The notes below the pieces were generated by a model. It ran no database searches. It worked only from the letters and a program-made list of their open reading frames with translations, and was not told where the DNA came from. The position numbers and the translations under genes are program-made. From a virus, in the IMG/VR virus record IMGVR_UViG_3300010885_011298, positions 1 through 22,221 of that record: 22,221 nucleotides of DNA. One strand, written 5' to 3'. This document shows positions 7,101 through 16,575 of this stretch, in pieces. The number at the start of each line of letters is the position of its first letter. Position 1 is the first letter of the stretch.

Positions 7101-7116
7101 ACGTAAAATTTTACGT
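7101..7116. promoter_or_regulatory. Perfect 16-bp palindrome in the tape measure leader
   Basis: ACGTAAAATTTTACGT is an exact inverted repeat lying about 13-28 nt after the predicted transcription start and 10 nt before the ribosome site. It could be a protein operator or a weak mRNA hairpin. No second copy is seen near the other promoter at 16619, so a shared regulator is not evident. Confidence 0.5.
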
Positions 7117-7136
7117 TTATGGAATAAGGAAAAGCT

Positions 7137-10100
7137 ATGGCAGATGAAATCAATATAGGCATTAAGGCTAGCGATGGCGGTACTATAGACGCTTTAGTTA
7201 CTAAAGCAGAAAAGTTAGAAGCAATTTTTGCACGACTATCTGCAGCTCCAGCTGTAAGAGTACCTATTGCAGTAGCACAAGCTCAGGTAGAAGTAGCCGC
7301 CTCTCAGGGTGTGGCACCAAGAACGCCAACAAGACCAAGAGCAGTTGCTGCAGCTGCCGCTAGTGGGCCGAATAATACTGCTAGCAATACTAATCTTAGT
7401 CGTGCTGTAACAGGAAGTACTGGTGCAGGAGCAAGAGACTTTGCCTCAGAAGCACAAGGCTTGGGCGGGCTTGTTCACGTCTATGCAACTTTTGCAGCTA
7501 ATTTATATGCTGTAAGTGCAGCATTTGGTGCCCTATCCAAAGCCGCAGATACCACTAATATGCTTAAAGGCTTAGATCAACTAGGAGCACAAAGTGGAAG
7601 ATCACTTGGTTCCTTATCTAAACAATTAGTAGAAGCCACTGATGGTGCACTATCTTTACGAGATGCAATGAATGCTACTGCTTTAGGCACGTCGGCAGGA
7701 CTAAGCGCAGATCAAATGCTGAGAATTACTGATGTTGCCAAAAAGGCGTCTTTGGCACTTGGTAGAGATATGGTCGACTCCATGGATCGTCTAACAAAAG
7801 GTGTTGTTAAAATACAACCAGAATTATTAGATGAATTGGGTATTATGACCCGAGTAATTCCTGCACAAGAAGCCTATGCTAAACAAATAGGTAAAAGTGT
7901 AGCTAGTTTGTCTACTTTTGAAAAACAACAGGCATGGGCTAATGCCGTATTAGCTGAAGGCGAGAAAAAATTTAGTGCAATTAAAATAGATACCAATCCA
8001 TATACTCAACTATCTTCTAGTTTAGCTAATTTAGCTCAGTCTTTTTTATCTATAGTTAATACTCCTGTTTCAGGAGTAATTTCTGTACTTACACATAATA
8101 CCTTATTATTAGGATTAGCTGTAGCTGCTGTTGGAAAAGCTCTACTAAGTATGGCTCTTCCTGAGTTGATGAAACAAAGATTTAATTATACCGAAACCAT
8201 TAAGAAGATGAAAGATGCAACAGAGTTTGAAAGACAAGCATCTAATGCTATGTTAGAAAATTTAAGAGCAGAAATTGGTCAACGCGATGCCTTACACGGT
8301 GCTGCTGCTAGAGAAGTATACATTAAAAAGAAAAAATCTTTGGGTGAGTTATCAAACCTAGAACAGACTGCCGCAAGTTTTAATACTGGTATAATTGGTA
8401 AAAAGACTGCAGGTTTATTAAGTATAGATACTTTTAGACTTAGCAATGATGAAATGGCTAGTATTAAAGAACGATCTAACTTTCTACTAAAAACTACAGA
8501 TGCAGCTAATCAAGCCGAAGGTAAAAGATTATCTGACCATTTAGACACAATGCATAAGTTTCGTACAGAAGCTGATCAGGTAGAGCAAGCTGCCACAGAT
8601 CAACATATGGCAAAAGACGTAAAAAATAATGAACTAGTAAATACTTTACAAAAGAAAACTGCTGAGTCTAATAAAAAATATGCTTTAGAAAATATTAAAA
8701 ATATTGCCGCAGAAACAGCTGCTAGAGATGGACTACTAGCAGGTATACGTAAAAGTAATCAGTTAATTGGTGAAGCAAGAAAAGCTCCAATAACTGTTAA
8801 AACAGGTATTACTCCTCTTGGAGCAGAAATAACTGAAATAGTACCTAAATTAAATTTTATGGATGGTGCTGCCCTAAGAGTAGGGAGTGCTATAGGTATG
8901 ATAGGTAATGCTGCAAAGGATGGATTTAGTACCCTACTAGGGTGGGCTAGTAAACTTGGCGAAATAGGCATGATTATAGCTGCGGCTGATATAGTATGGG
9001 AAATATTTTTCAACCTATTTAGTGGAAATAAAGAGGAATTAGAAAAATTTAGTAAATCCTTAGATAGTCTTTCAGAGTCAAGTAAAACCGTACATAATAC
9101 TTTAGCAGTACTATCTGATAATGAGGATCCATTAAGTAGAATTAGTATATCTGCTATATCTGCAAAATCAAATGCATTTAATACTTTAGCTGAAACAATT
9201 GGCAAAGTTACAAAAGATGGTGAAAAAGCTGCAAGTAAAATGGTCTGGGTTGATCAAATTGCAGATAGTTTTAAGAAACTTTATGGTGGTGATATAGCTA
9301 GCCAAATGGAGACCTCTTTAAGTACAGCTATTGAGGATAGTTTTAATTTATTAAAAGATAATACAGAGTTACAAGATAAATTTGTTAAAAATATAGGAAC
9401 TGTACTAAAAATACCTAATTTAGATATTCATAATATTGATTGGAGTAAATTAAGTCCTACTCAATTAACAGAAGCATTTAAACTTTTACCCAAAGCTATT
9501 CAGGCTAGTAATACCGAATTTGGTAATTTTAATTCATCTATAAAAGATTATACTGCAGCAGCAGATGCTGCAGTAAAAGCTACACAAGATTTTAATTTAG
9601 CAAATCAGAACAATGATCCCATGTATAAAATGGGAAGCTCTTTGCTAACCTTATCATCAAGTTTAGTATCTGTTACTGATAATGCGGATAAAGCTACTAT
9701 AACTTTTATAAATTTTATAAAAGATACTTCAAAATTAGCATTACTAACTCCTGATGTAGCCTTAGGTTTAGTAGGTATGAAAAATGGATTCTTAGAGAAT
9801 GCATCTGCTATACAGGAAAATATTAATAAAGTTAATGATTTAAGACAGGCATTAGTAGAAGCTGAAAAACAAGAAAATAGTTGGCAAAATAAATTAAAAG
9901 AATTCGTAGTTAATGCCTTAGAGTCTAATGTTAGAGGCCCTTTCAGCGGTCCCCCACCTGAAGCTCCTAAAAAATCAGATACAATTAGACAAGATTTAGT
10001 AGCATCAGAAAAACTTAAAGATGAAAATGAAAGTAAAAGAAGAGACCTAGAAACAGAAGCAGCTAAAAAGTTATCAGAAATTCAATTTGATACTTTTGTA

Positions 10101-13100
10101 AGAGGTAGTGAATACATAAAAGTTGCTCTTGGTAATGTAGGTCTTAAAATTGGTGTTGATATTGATAAAGCTTTAACATCCGGGTTAACCGGAGCTAGAG
10201 CCGCGCTTGCAAATGTTAGTATAGCTGAAAGAGAAAGAGATATAACGCAAGCACAGATAGATGCAACATATAATAATACTATCGCTCAAAATGCTTTAAC
10301 TTTAGCTATACAAGAGAATAATGCTTTACAAACTCTAGCTAATGAAGAGAAGAAAACAGGCAGAGATAGAGATACTGATAAAATAAAAAGATTGCAAATA
10401 GATGTAGAAGCCTATGGTAGAGCCCGAGAGATTATTAGAGGCCCAGCTTCTGGTATTGCTGATGCAACTAGAGCGTCACTTATTACAGGTAAAGCTAGAG
10501 GTATTGATTCTAATGATCCTGAAATACAGCTTCAACGAAAAGTTGGTTCAGCTTTACTACCTTCTAGTGATGCCGCAAATCAAGCTTCTATAAAAACCTT
10601 AGAAGCTAGAGGAAAAGTACTAGTAGAACAAGCCAAAGCAGCGGGAAGCCTAGCACAAGAATCTTATTTACGAAGTGTAGAAAATAGCCAGTTTGATAGT
10701 GCCTCTTTAAAATTACAGGCAGATAAGTTAAATATAGCTAATAGTATACTTGATACTCAAAGCGAAGCATTAGTAAAACAAAAACAAACTAATGAGGTAA
10801 TATTAATAGAACAAAAAGGTTATCAAGATCAAGAAGCTATAAAAGGTAAAATAGTTTCCCTTGAAGCACAACTAAAATTAACTGGTGATGAAAAATTAAA
10901 GCAGCAAATAAGTGAAGAAATAGCTTTAGAAAAAACAAGATTAATTAGATCCGGAACTTTAACTAATTCGGAAAAAGAAAATAAGTTATTACAAAATGGA
11001 GTTGATCTAATGAATATTAGATTGGCTAAATTAAAACAAGAACAAGAATATAGAAAACTAGTTTTAGATCAACAACAACTTCAAGCTACTAATATTTTAG
11101 AAGCAGAACAAGCCAGAGTCAATGGATATGTTCAACTAAATAGTTTATCCGAGCATGCTAAAGCATCTATTTCAGCTCAGCAGGCTAATGCAAGTGCTTT
11201 ATTACAGTTTAATCAAGATAGTGAAAAAGTACAACGAAATATAAATGATCTTAAAGATCAGTATAATGAAAAAGTAAAAGCTCTTCCCCCAGTACCTAAT
11301 GCTAAAGATCTAGCCGAAGGTCGTACAGATCCTTATGCAGAACAAAGACGTCAAAATCTTGAAAATGAAACAGCTGCTATAAAACCCCTACAAAAACAAC
11401 TAGATATTATTTCTGATACTTACTATGGAAAGAAACAGGTAAGAGATATAACTAGTGAAACCGCTTTACAAATTGCTAAAGAAAATGACGCCCTAAAACA
11501 GCAGTCAGATTACATGCAAAGTTTAGTTAGCACTACTGAAAATTTGGCAGCTTTGTTTGGTAATGTAGGTGATGCAATAGGTAAAAGTTTACAAGCAATA
11601 CAATCCGTTGCAGATGCAGAAGATAATTACTCTAGAAATAAAATTAAGTATAACCAACTAATTGAAGCAGGTAGTAGAAAGGGTGCTAACGCAGAAGCTC
11701 TAACAGCTGCTATAGACGCTACCAAACAGCTGGAAAAACTTGAAAAAAATAGAGTACAAGAAAAACTAAGAGATGATGCAAAAGTATTCAATGAATCTAA
11801 GAAAATGTTTGAAGAAGGAAGTATTGCCTACAAAGTTCTAAATGGGCTAGAAAAGAAAAATCATTTGGAAGCTACATATAATGCAGGTAAAGAAGCAGCT
11901 ATTAAAATGGGTTTCATTAAAGAAGAACAAATAGCCGAAGCCGAAGCTTCATTAAAATCTTTAGCATTAAAAGCCTCTAATGTACTAGAAGGTATAGGTA
12001 TTGATATACCAGGTATTTATGCTAGTTTTATGGATGTTCTTGGACCTTTTGGACCCCCAGCCGCAGCAGCCGCAATAGGTATGTTCTTGGGAGGTGCAGG
12101 AAGTGGTGCAGGGTCTGCACCATTTAGTTACGATGACTATAAGAAACAACAAAATTATTCAACTGGTACTGGAGGGGTTGCAGGTGATTCATCAGCAGCG
12201 AATACTGGTTTAACAAAAGCTCTAGATATATTATCAGCAGCAGCTACACCTCAGTTACAACTTACATCTTTGATGGCTGTATATTTAAAATCTATTGATT
12301 CTCATATACAAAATATTGGCATAGGTATTCAAGGAGCCAATGGTGGTTCCATGATGAATGCAAATGGCGTATATCAAGGACAACTAGGTGGACCTAGTGG
12401 TATAGCTGGATCAGTAGCAGGGGCTGTATTAGGTAGTGTTGGATTTACTGCAGGAGTTGGGGCTGTTACAACCACACTTATAAATGGTGCTGTTACATTG
12501 GGGGCTAGTTTAGCAGGGCTTAGTGGCATAGCAGGTGAAGTCGGTGTTCAACTTGCAACATCTGCTACTACTGCAGCTATAGGAGCTAGTTCATTAGCAA
12601 CTACTTTTGCAGAACTTGGATCAGTTGTACCAGGAATTGGAACAGCTATTGGTGCTGTTGTAGGTTTATTATTAGGGTCAATGCCAGCAGTTCAAAATTG
12701 GATAGCCGGTAGTAGTATTGCATTTCAGTCAGTAGCTGGATTCGGAGCCGAAATAAAAGATCAAACCTTGGGTATGGCTGCATCTAATCTACAAGTAGAA
12801 AAATTTACTGATGTGTTAGTACATACAGTCAATGAACCTAACCTTTGGCAAAGATTAACAGGAACAGGAGAAACTGCAAGTGATTCAGTAGCCCACGTAC
12901 TATCTCCCGCAGATGAAAGATTTGTCAAAGCCCTACAAGCAGTTTATGGTAATATACAAAAATCTTTAACTGCGGCATCCTCACTATTAGATGTAAGTAC
13001 AACAGGACTTAGTGACTTTAAAATTAGTCTTACAGATATAGATTTGTCTAGCGGAACAGATGCTGAAAAGCTAACAAGGCTACAAGGTGCAATTGGTGAT

Positions 13101-16100
13101 GCAGCAGACTCCTTTGCTAGAAAATTAATGCCTAGTATTGATAACTATACACAAGCAGGGGAAACCGCTTATACAGCTTATCTAAGACTAGCAAGTGCAC
13201 AGGAAAAAGCAACCTATATAACAAATCAATTAGGTATAGCAACGGTTAAATTTAGTCAGATAGAAGATACTAGATTAGTTAGTGCTGCGGCAATAACTAG
13301 AGAAAGTATTGTTCAAGCAGAAACATGGGTAAAAGGTATAGGTTCAGTAACTTATAGATTTATTGATCTTGCAGGTAAGGTAACACTGTTTACATACCCT
13401 ATAGATACATATGCAAAAAGTTTATCTAATATTGCAACTATCATTAAAGACTTACCATTAACTGCCACAGAAGATGAAATTGCTACCTATTATGTTACAT
13501 TAAAAAATATAGAGGCAACTTTTACCTCTATGGGATATAGTGTTAAAACATTAAACGAAAATTTAATAAATGGGGCCGGTGGATTATCTGCCTTAAGTAC
13601 TTCTTTAGCAACTTTTGAAGATAAGTTCCTTAGTAGTTCCGAAAAATTAACAATAGAACAAGCAAAAGTAGATATTCAGTTTAAGAGACTAGGGTTAACT
13701 ACTCCTAAAACTGCTCAAGAATTTACAAATTTGGTTAAAGGTTTAATGGCTTCTGGAGAAAGTTCCGGAGACTTATTAGGTAAAGTATTAAATTTAAGTG
13801 ATGGAATGAGTAATTTATTCGATTTAATGAATGCTGGTACTAAAACTCTATCAGATTTAGACTTAGCTTTAGCTAAACTAGATCAGCAAATTAAAATCTA
13901 TGACTTACTAAATAATTCTGAAGCTGCCTTAGCTCTTACTCGTCAAAAAGAATTAGATGCTATGGATGAAAGACTACGTCCAACACAACTATATATCTAT
14001 GCCTTAGAAGATGAAGCAAAAATTAGAGATACCCTAAGTAATAAGTTAAAAACAAATATTACTAACCTAAAAGGGTTCATTACAAGCTTAAATTCAGCAA
14101 AAGATCAACTGCTACTAGGTGCGCAAAGTACTCTCACCCCAGGAGAGAAATATGCGGAAGCCAAAGCACAATTAGATGCCTTAAAACAAGCGATTGCAAC
14201 CACAGGTACTGATGATGCCTCTATAGCAGCAAGAGATGCAGCCTTATCTAAACTACCCGCAGCAACAACAAGTTTCCTAGATGCCTCTAAGACTCTTTAT
14301 GCTAGTTCAGGGCAGTATAGTCAAGATTTTGCTAATGCTACTGATTACCTAAAGACTACAGTAGATAAGTTAACTTTGGCAAAAACTGATGCTGAAGTGC
14401 AATTAGCTGCAGTTGAAACAGGTAATACTTCCCTAGCTAAAATTGACCTTAATACTAAATCTACTGCAGAACTAATGAAAATGTTAACCGATGCTAGCGC
14501 TAAAACTGTAACAGCTGCAGCAGTTGGTGATGTACATGCAGATACTGGTAAAATGTACACTAGTAATGAAAAAATTGTAAATGATTTATATAAATCACTA
14601 TTTAATAGAGTTGCTGAAAAAGAAGGACTTGATTATTGGACTAATAAATTAGATACAAAAGCCTTAACAGCAGATACCCTAAAATCAACTTTACAAACCT
14701 ATTTACCTATTCATCATCTAACTGCTGACTCAACAGCAAGTTATATAAAAGATGCAATACGTGATGGTATGACTAAGGATGCCGCAGGTACATTTAATGA
14801 AATAAACTCTCGTGGTTATAGTTCACAACAAGTAGCAGACTTCCTATCAATTACTAAAGATGAAGTATTAGCTTGGGCTAAAGCAAATAATTTAGGTTCA
14901 TTTGCGGCAGATACAGCTAAAATTATTAATACATCCCTTACTGCACTTACAGATACTAGTACAGCAGTTGTAACTGCTAGTACCGCAGTTACTACAGCTG
15001 CTAGTACAGCTACTACTACACTAACTACAGCAGGAACAGCAGTTATTACAGCAGGAACAGCAGTTACTACAGTAGGAACAGCAGTTACTACAGCAGGAAC
15101 AGCTCTTACAGATACTTTAACTACTGCAGTTAATACTGGTTTAGTAAATACAAGTACTATAGCTACAGGTAGTACAACTGGTACAAGTGGTACAACAAGT
15201 AGTATTGTTGATAGTATTGTAACTACTATTGGAACCGGCATCACTACAGTAATAGATACTATTACTAGTGCTGTTACAAGTACAACAACAGGTACTGGTA
15301 TTGCCGATAGTATTATTAGTACAATTGGTGGAGGTATTAATACAGTACTAAGTACTATTACTAGTACTGTTACAGGTACAACAACAGGTACTGGTATTGT
15401 TGATACTATTGTTAGTACAATTGGTGGAGGTATTAATACAGTACTAAGTACAATTACTAGTGCTGTTACTACTGCAACATCTATTATTACTGATACAGGT
15501 ACTACTGCAGCAGCTGCTATAACGGATACAAGTGCTACTGCAGCAGTTGTTATCACTGATACAGGTACTACTGCAGCAGCTGTTATCACTGATACAGGTA
15601 CTACTGCGGTAACTGCTATTACTGATACAAGTACTACTGCAACAACTGCTATTACTGATACAAGTAGTACAAGTACTAAAGGTGGACCTTATGAGTATAT
15701 CGGTGCTGTTCGCTCAGCTTTAGATAGTGTTGATAGAGGTATAGGAGATGGAACTGGTGGTTATGATGCATTTGGCGGCAGTGCAGGAGACGATAGAGCC
15801 TGCCCCGCCCCTTGGATTAATATTACACTAGCTGACGGTTCCTTAATTCAGGCAGGCGACGTTAAACCAGGTATGCAAGTTTATACTTGTCATGAAATTA
15901 CTGGTGAATGGGGTAACTTTACAGTAACGCACGTATCTATGAGTGAGGATACACGTTGGAAAGTAGTCTTCCAAGAAGGTACAGAGTTTGTAGGAACATT
16001 TGACCATAGAATTTTAACAGACTATGGTTGGGTTCAAATAGATAAACTACAGGTTGGAGATAAAGTAGTTACACCAAGTGGATTTATTACGGTAAAATCA

Positions 16101-16571
16101 ACTAATTTCCATGATTTTGGAGCAGTTGTTAAGATTACAGTAGAAGATGCCCACACTTACTTAACCGAAGGATTTGTATCACACAATATAAAACCTAATG
16201 CATTTGATGGAGCAAAAGCTTTTAACTGGGACGAGTTACAAATACAACCATTTGCTGCAGGCGGTATAGCCTCTGGAATGAGTTTAGTAGGAGAGCAAGG
16301 CCCAGAATTAGCAGATTTCCAAAGACCCGCAAGAATTTATTCTAATGGTGATACTAAAGACTTATTTAATAATAAGGAGTTAGTTGCAGAAATCAAAGCC
16401 CTACGTGAGGAGGTAGCAAAACTCCGTGAAGATCAGCACGAACAAACAGGACACTTAATCGCCTCAACATACGACGCAAACAGCAAAGCCTCTACAAGAG
16501 TTGCAGCAGCAACAGAGAATGCTACGATCAACGCATCATGGAAAGATCGCTCAGCAGTAAAAATAGCCTAA
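7137..16571 (+). CDS. Giant tail tape measure protein with C-terminal DUF4214-like and Hint domains
   Basis: 3144 residues, the longest gene here. The N terminus (INIGIKASDGGTIDALVTKA, then ADTTNMLKGLDQLGAQSG and a conserved helical block to about residue 285) is typical of tape measure proteins. Long helical/coiled-coil segments follow, with four hydrophobic stretches at about residues 308-345, 602-632, 1616-1662 and 1751-1858, the last very Gly/Ala-rich. Near the C terminus are a DUF4214-like module (about 2473-2595), Thr/Ala repeats (about 2602-2848), a Hint domain (2889-3017), the common tape measure motif GMSLVGEQGPELADF and a final coiled coil. The protein sets tail length and probably helps DNA cross the envelope. 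Lambda scaling (about 0.15 nm per residue) gives roughly 370-470 nm of tail depending on which parts count. Confidence 0.93.
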   Translation: MADEINIGIKASDGGTIDALVTKAEKLEAIFARLSAAPAVRVPIAVAQAQVEVAASQGVAPRTPTRPRAVAAAAASGPNNTASNTNLSRAVTGSTGAGARDFASEAQGLGGLVHVYATFAANLYAVSAAFGALSKAADTTNMLKGLDQLGAQSGRSLGSLSKQLVEATDGALSLRDAMNATALGTSAGLSADQMLRITDVAKKASLALGRDMVDSMDRLTKGVVKIQPELLDELGIMTRVIPAQEAYAKQIGKSVASLSTFEKQQAWANAVLAEGEKKFSAIKIDTNPYTQLSSSLANLAQSFLSIVNTPVSGVISVLTHNTLLLGLAVAAVGKALLSMALPELMKQRFNYTETIKKMKDATEFERQASNAMLENLRAEIGQRDALHGAAAREVYIKKKKSLGELSNLEQTAASFNTGIIGKKTAGLLSIDTFRLSNDEMASIKERSNFLLKTTDAANQAEGKRLSDHLDTMHKFRTEADQVEQAATDQHMAKDVKNNELVNTLQKKTAESNKKYALENIKNIAAETAARDGLLAGIRKSNQLIGEARKAPITVKTGITPLGAEITEIVPKLNFMDGAALRVGSAIGMIGNAAKDGFSTLLGWASKLGEIGMIIAAADIVWEIFFNLFSGNKEELEKFSKSLDSLSESSKTVHNTLAVLSDNEDPLSRISISAISAKSNAFNTLAETIGKVTKDGEKAASKMVWVDQIADSFKKLYGGDIASQMETSLSTAIEDSFNLLKDNTELQDKFVKNIGTVLKIPNLDIHNIDWSKLSPTQLTEAFKLLPKAIQASNTEFGNFNSSIKDYTAAADAAVKATQDFNLANQNNDPMYKMGSSLLTLSSSLVSVTDNADKATITFINFIKDTSKLALLTPDVALGLVGMKNGFLENASAIQENINKVNDLRQALVEAEKQENSWQNKLKEFVVNALESNVRGPFSGPPPEAPKKSDTIRQDLVASEKLKDENESKRRDLETEAAKKLSEIQFDTFVRGSEYIKVALGNVGLKIGVDIDKALTSGLTGARAALANVSIAERERDITQAQIDATYNNTIAQNALTLAIQENNALQTLANEEKKTGRDRDTDKIKRLQIDVEAYGRAREIIRGPASGIADATRASLITGKARGIDSNDPEIQLQRKVGSALLPSSDAANQASIKTLEARGKVLVEQAKAAGSLAQESYLRSVENSQFDSASLKLQADKLNIANSILDTQSEALVKQKQTNEVILIEQKGYQDQEAIKGKIVSLEAQLKLTGDEKLKQQISEEIALEKTRLIRSGTLTNSEKENKLLQNGVDLMNIRLAKLKQEQEYRKLVLDQQQLQATNILEAEQARVNGYVQLNSLSEHAKASISAQQANASALLQFNQDSEKVQRNINDLKDQYNEKVKALPPVPNAKDLAEGRTDPYAEQRRQNLENETAAIKPLQKQLDIISDTYYGKKQVRDITSETALQIAKENDALKQQSDYMQSLVSTTENLAALFGNVGDAIGKSLQAIQSVADAEDNYSRNKIKYNQLIEAGSRKGANAEALTAAIDATKQLEKLEKNRVQEKLRDDAKVFNESKKMFEEGSIAYKVLNGLEKKNHLEATYNAGKEAAIKMGFIKEEQIAEAEASLKSLALKASNVLEGIGIDIPGIYASFMDVLGPFGPPAAAAAIGMFLGGAGSGAGSAPFSYDDYKKQQNYSTGTGGVAGDSSAANTGLTKALDILSAAATPQLQLTSLMAVYLKSIDSHIQNIGIGIQGANGGSMMNANGVYQGQLGGPSGIAGSVAGAVLGSVGFTAGVGAVTTTLINGAVTLGASLAGLSGIAGEVGVQLATSATTAAIGASSLATTFAELGSVVPGIGTAIGAVVGLLLGSMPAVQNWIAGSSIAFQSVAGFGAEIKDQTLGMAASNLQVEKFTDVLVHTVNEPNLWQRLTGTGETASDSVAHVLSPADERFVKALQAVYGNIQKSLTAASSLLDVSTTGLSDFKISLTDIDLSSGTDAEKLTRLQGAIGDAADSFARKLMPSIDNYTQAGETAYTAYLRLASAQEKATYITNQLGIATVKFSQIEDTRLVSAAAITRESIVQAETWVKGIGSVTYRFIDLAGKVTLFTYPIDTYAKSLSNIATIIKDLPLTATEDEIATYYVTLKNIEATFTSMGYSVKTLNENLINGAGGLSALSTSLATFEDKFLSSSEKLTIEQAKVDIQFKRLGLTTPKTAQEFTNLVKGLMASGESSGDLLGKVLNLSDGMSNLFDLMNAGTKTLSDLDLALAKLDQQIKIYDLLNNSEAALALTRQKELDAMDERLRPTQLYIYALEDEAKIRDTLSNKLKTNITNLKGFITSLNSAKDQLLLGAQSTLTPGEKYAEAKAQLDALKQAIATTGTDDASIAARDAALSKLPAATTSFLDASKTLYASSGQYSQDFANATDYLKTTVDKLTLAKTDAEVQLAAVETGNTSLAKIDLNTKSTAELMKMLTDASAKTVTAAAVGDVHADTGKMYTSNEKIVNDLYKSLFNRVAEKEGLDYWTNKLDTKALTADTLKSTLQTYLPIHHLTADSTASYIKDAIRDGMTKDAAGTFNEINSRGYSSQQVADFLSITKDEVLAWAKANNLGSFAADTAKIINTSLTALTDTSTAVVTASTAVTTAASTATTTLTTAGTAVITAGTAVTTVGTAVTTAGTALTDTLTTAVNTGLVNTSTIATGSTTGTSGTTSSIVDSIVTTIGTGITTVIDTITSAVTSTTTGTGIADSIISTIGGGINTVLSTITSTVTGTTTGTGIVDTIVSTIGGGINTVLSTITSAVTTATSIITDTGTTAAAAITDTSATAAVVITDTGTTAAAVITDTGTTAVTAITDTSTTATTAITDTSSTSTKGGPYEYIGAVRSALDSVDRGIGDGTGGYDAFGGSAGDDRACPAPWINITLADGSLIQAGDVKPGMQVYTCHEITGEWGNFTVTHVSMSEDTRWKVVFQEGTEFVGTFDHRILTDYGWVQIDKLQVGDKVVTPSGFITVKSTNFHDFGAVVKITVEDAHTYLTEGFVSHNIKPNAFDGAKAFNWDELQIQPFAAGGIASGMSLVGEQGPELADFQRPARIYSNGDTKDLFNNKELVAEIKALREEVAKLREDQHEQTGHLIASTYDANSKASTRVAAATENATINASWKDRSAVKIA
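14553..14925 (+). other. DUF4214-like module inside the tape measure protein
   Basis: At residue 2473 onward the protein reads MYTSNEKIVNDLYKSLFNR, then GLDYWTNKL: the LY...F.R....GLDYW...L signature of DUF4214. It is followed by a helical segment with DAIRDGMTKDAAGTFNEIN, GYSSQQVADFL and EVLAWAKANNLG, a pattern often seen beside such modules in tape measure C termini. The biochemical role of DUF4214 is unknown. Confidence 0.7.
15027..15110 (+). repeat. 21-nt tandem repeat, four copies, in the tape measure gene
   Basis: Units start at 15027, 15048, 15069 and 15090; each encodes a 7-residue variant of TAGTAVT. The array is in frame and forms part of a Thr/Ala-rich low-complexity segment that begins near 14940. 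Confidence 0.85.
15190..15471 (+). repeat. 96-nt (32-residue) tandem repeat, two close copies plus one degenerate, in the tape measure gene
   Basis: The copies at 15280-15375 and 15376-15471 begin GTACAACAACAGGTACTGG and share most bases, including GGTGGAGGTATTAATACAG. A more diverged copy of about 90 nt starts at 15190. Each encodes a TTTGTGI...IISTIGGGINTVLSTIT-like unit. The period is a multiple of three, so copy number could change without breaking the frame. Confidence 0.85.
15486..15683 (+). repeat. 33-nt (11-residue) tandem repeat, six copies, in the tape measure gene
   Basis: Units start at 15486, 15519, 15552, 15585, 15618 and 15651. Each encodes an ITDTGTTAAAV-like 11-residue unit; the last degrades into ITDTSSTSTKG. 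The array ends about 120 nt before the Hint domain and may serve as a flexible or extended linker. Confidence 0.88.
15801..16187 (+). other. Hint (intein / BIL-type) autoprocessing domain in the tape measure protein
   Basis: 129 residues, 2889-3017 of the protein. It starts with Cys2889 (CPAPWINITLADGSLIQAGD, then VKPGMQVYT; block A). It has GTFDHRILT with T2954 and H2957 (the TxxH of block B), GWVQIDKLQVGDKVV, and ends with VKITVEDAHTYL then TEGFVSHN, with penultimate His3016 and terminal Asn3017 (blocks F and G). These are the catalytic residues for N-S acyl shift and Asn cyclisation. Residue +1 is Ile3018, not Cys/Ser/Thr, so normal splicing by trans-esterification is unlikely and cleavage at one or both ends is expected. 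There is no space for a homing endonuclease. Confidence 0.85.
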
Positions 16572-16575
16572 CTAA

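Noticed and set aside
140-9205. Minus-strand open frames at 140-352, 410-640 and 8759-9205, plus others at 14345-14560 and 18859-19083
   Set aside because: All lie inside well-supported + strand genes, have no recognisable product and no upstream ribosome site.
14816-15589. A 257-codon open frame on the minus strand, rich in Val, Ala, Ile and Pro
   Set aside because: It is the antisense of the Thr/Ala-rich repeats of the tape measure gene; its composition is a by-product of the repeat and it has no ribosome site or family motif.
15027-15683. Tandem repeats resembling a CRISPR or satellite array
   Set aside because: Units are in frame, translate to low-complexity protein, have no unique spacers and differ in period; they are coding repeats.
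15801-16187. Canonical splicing intein with homing endonuclease
   Set aside because: The domain is only 129 residues, has no endonuclease insertion and lacks a Cys/Ser/Thr at the +1 position.
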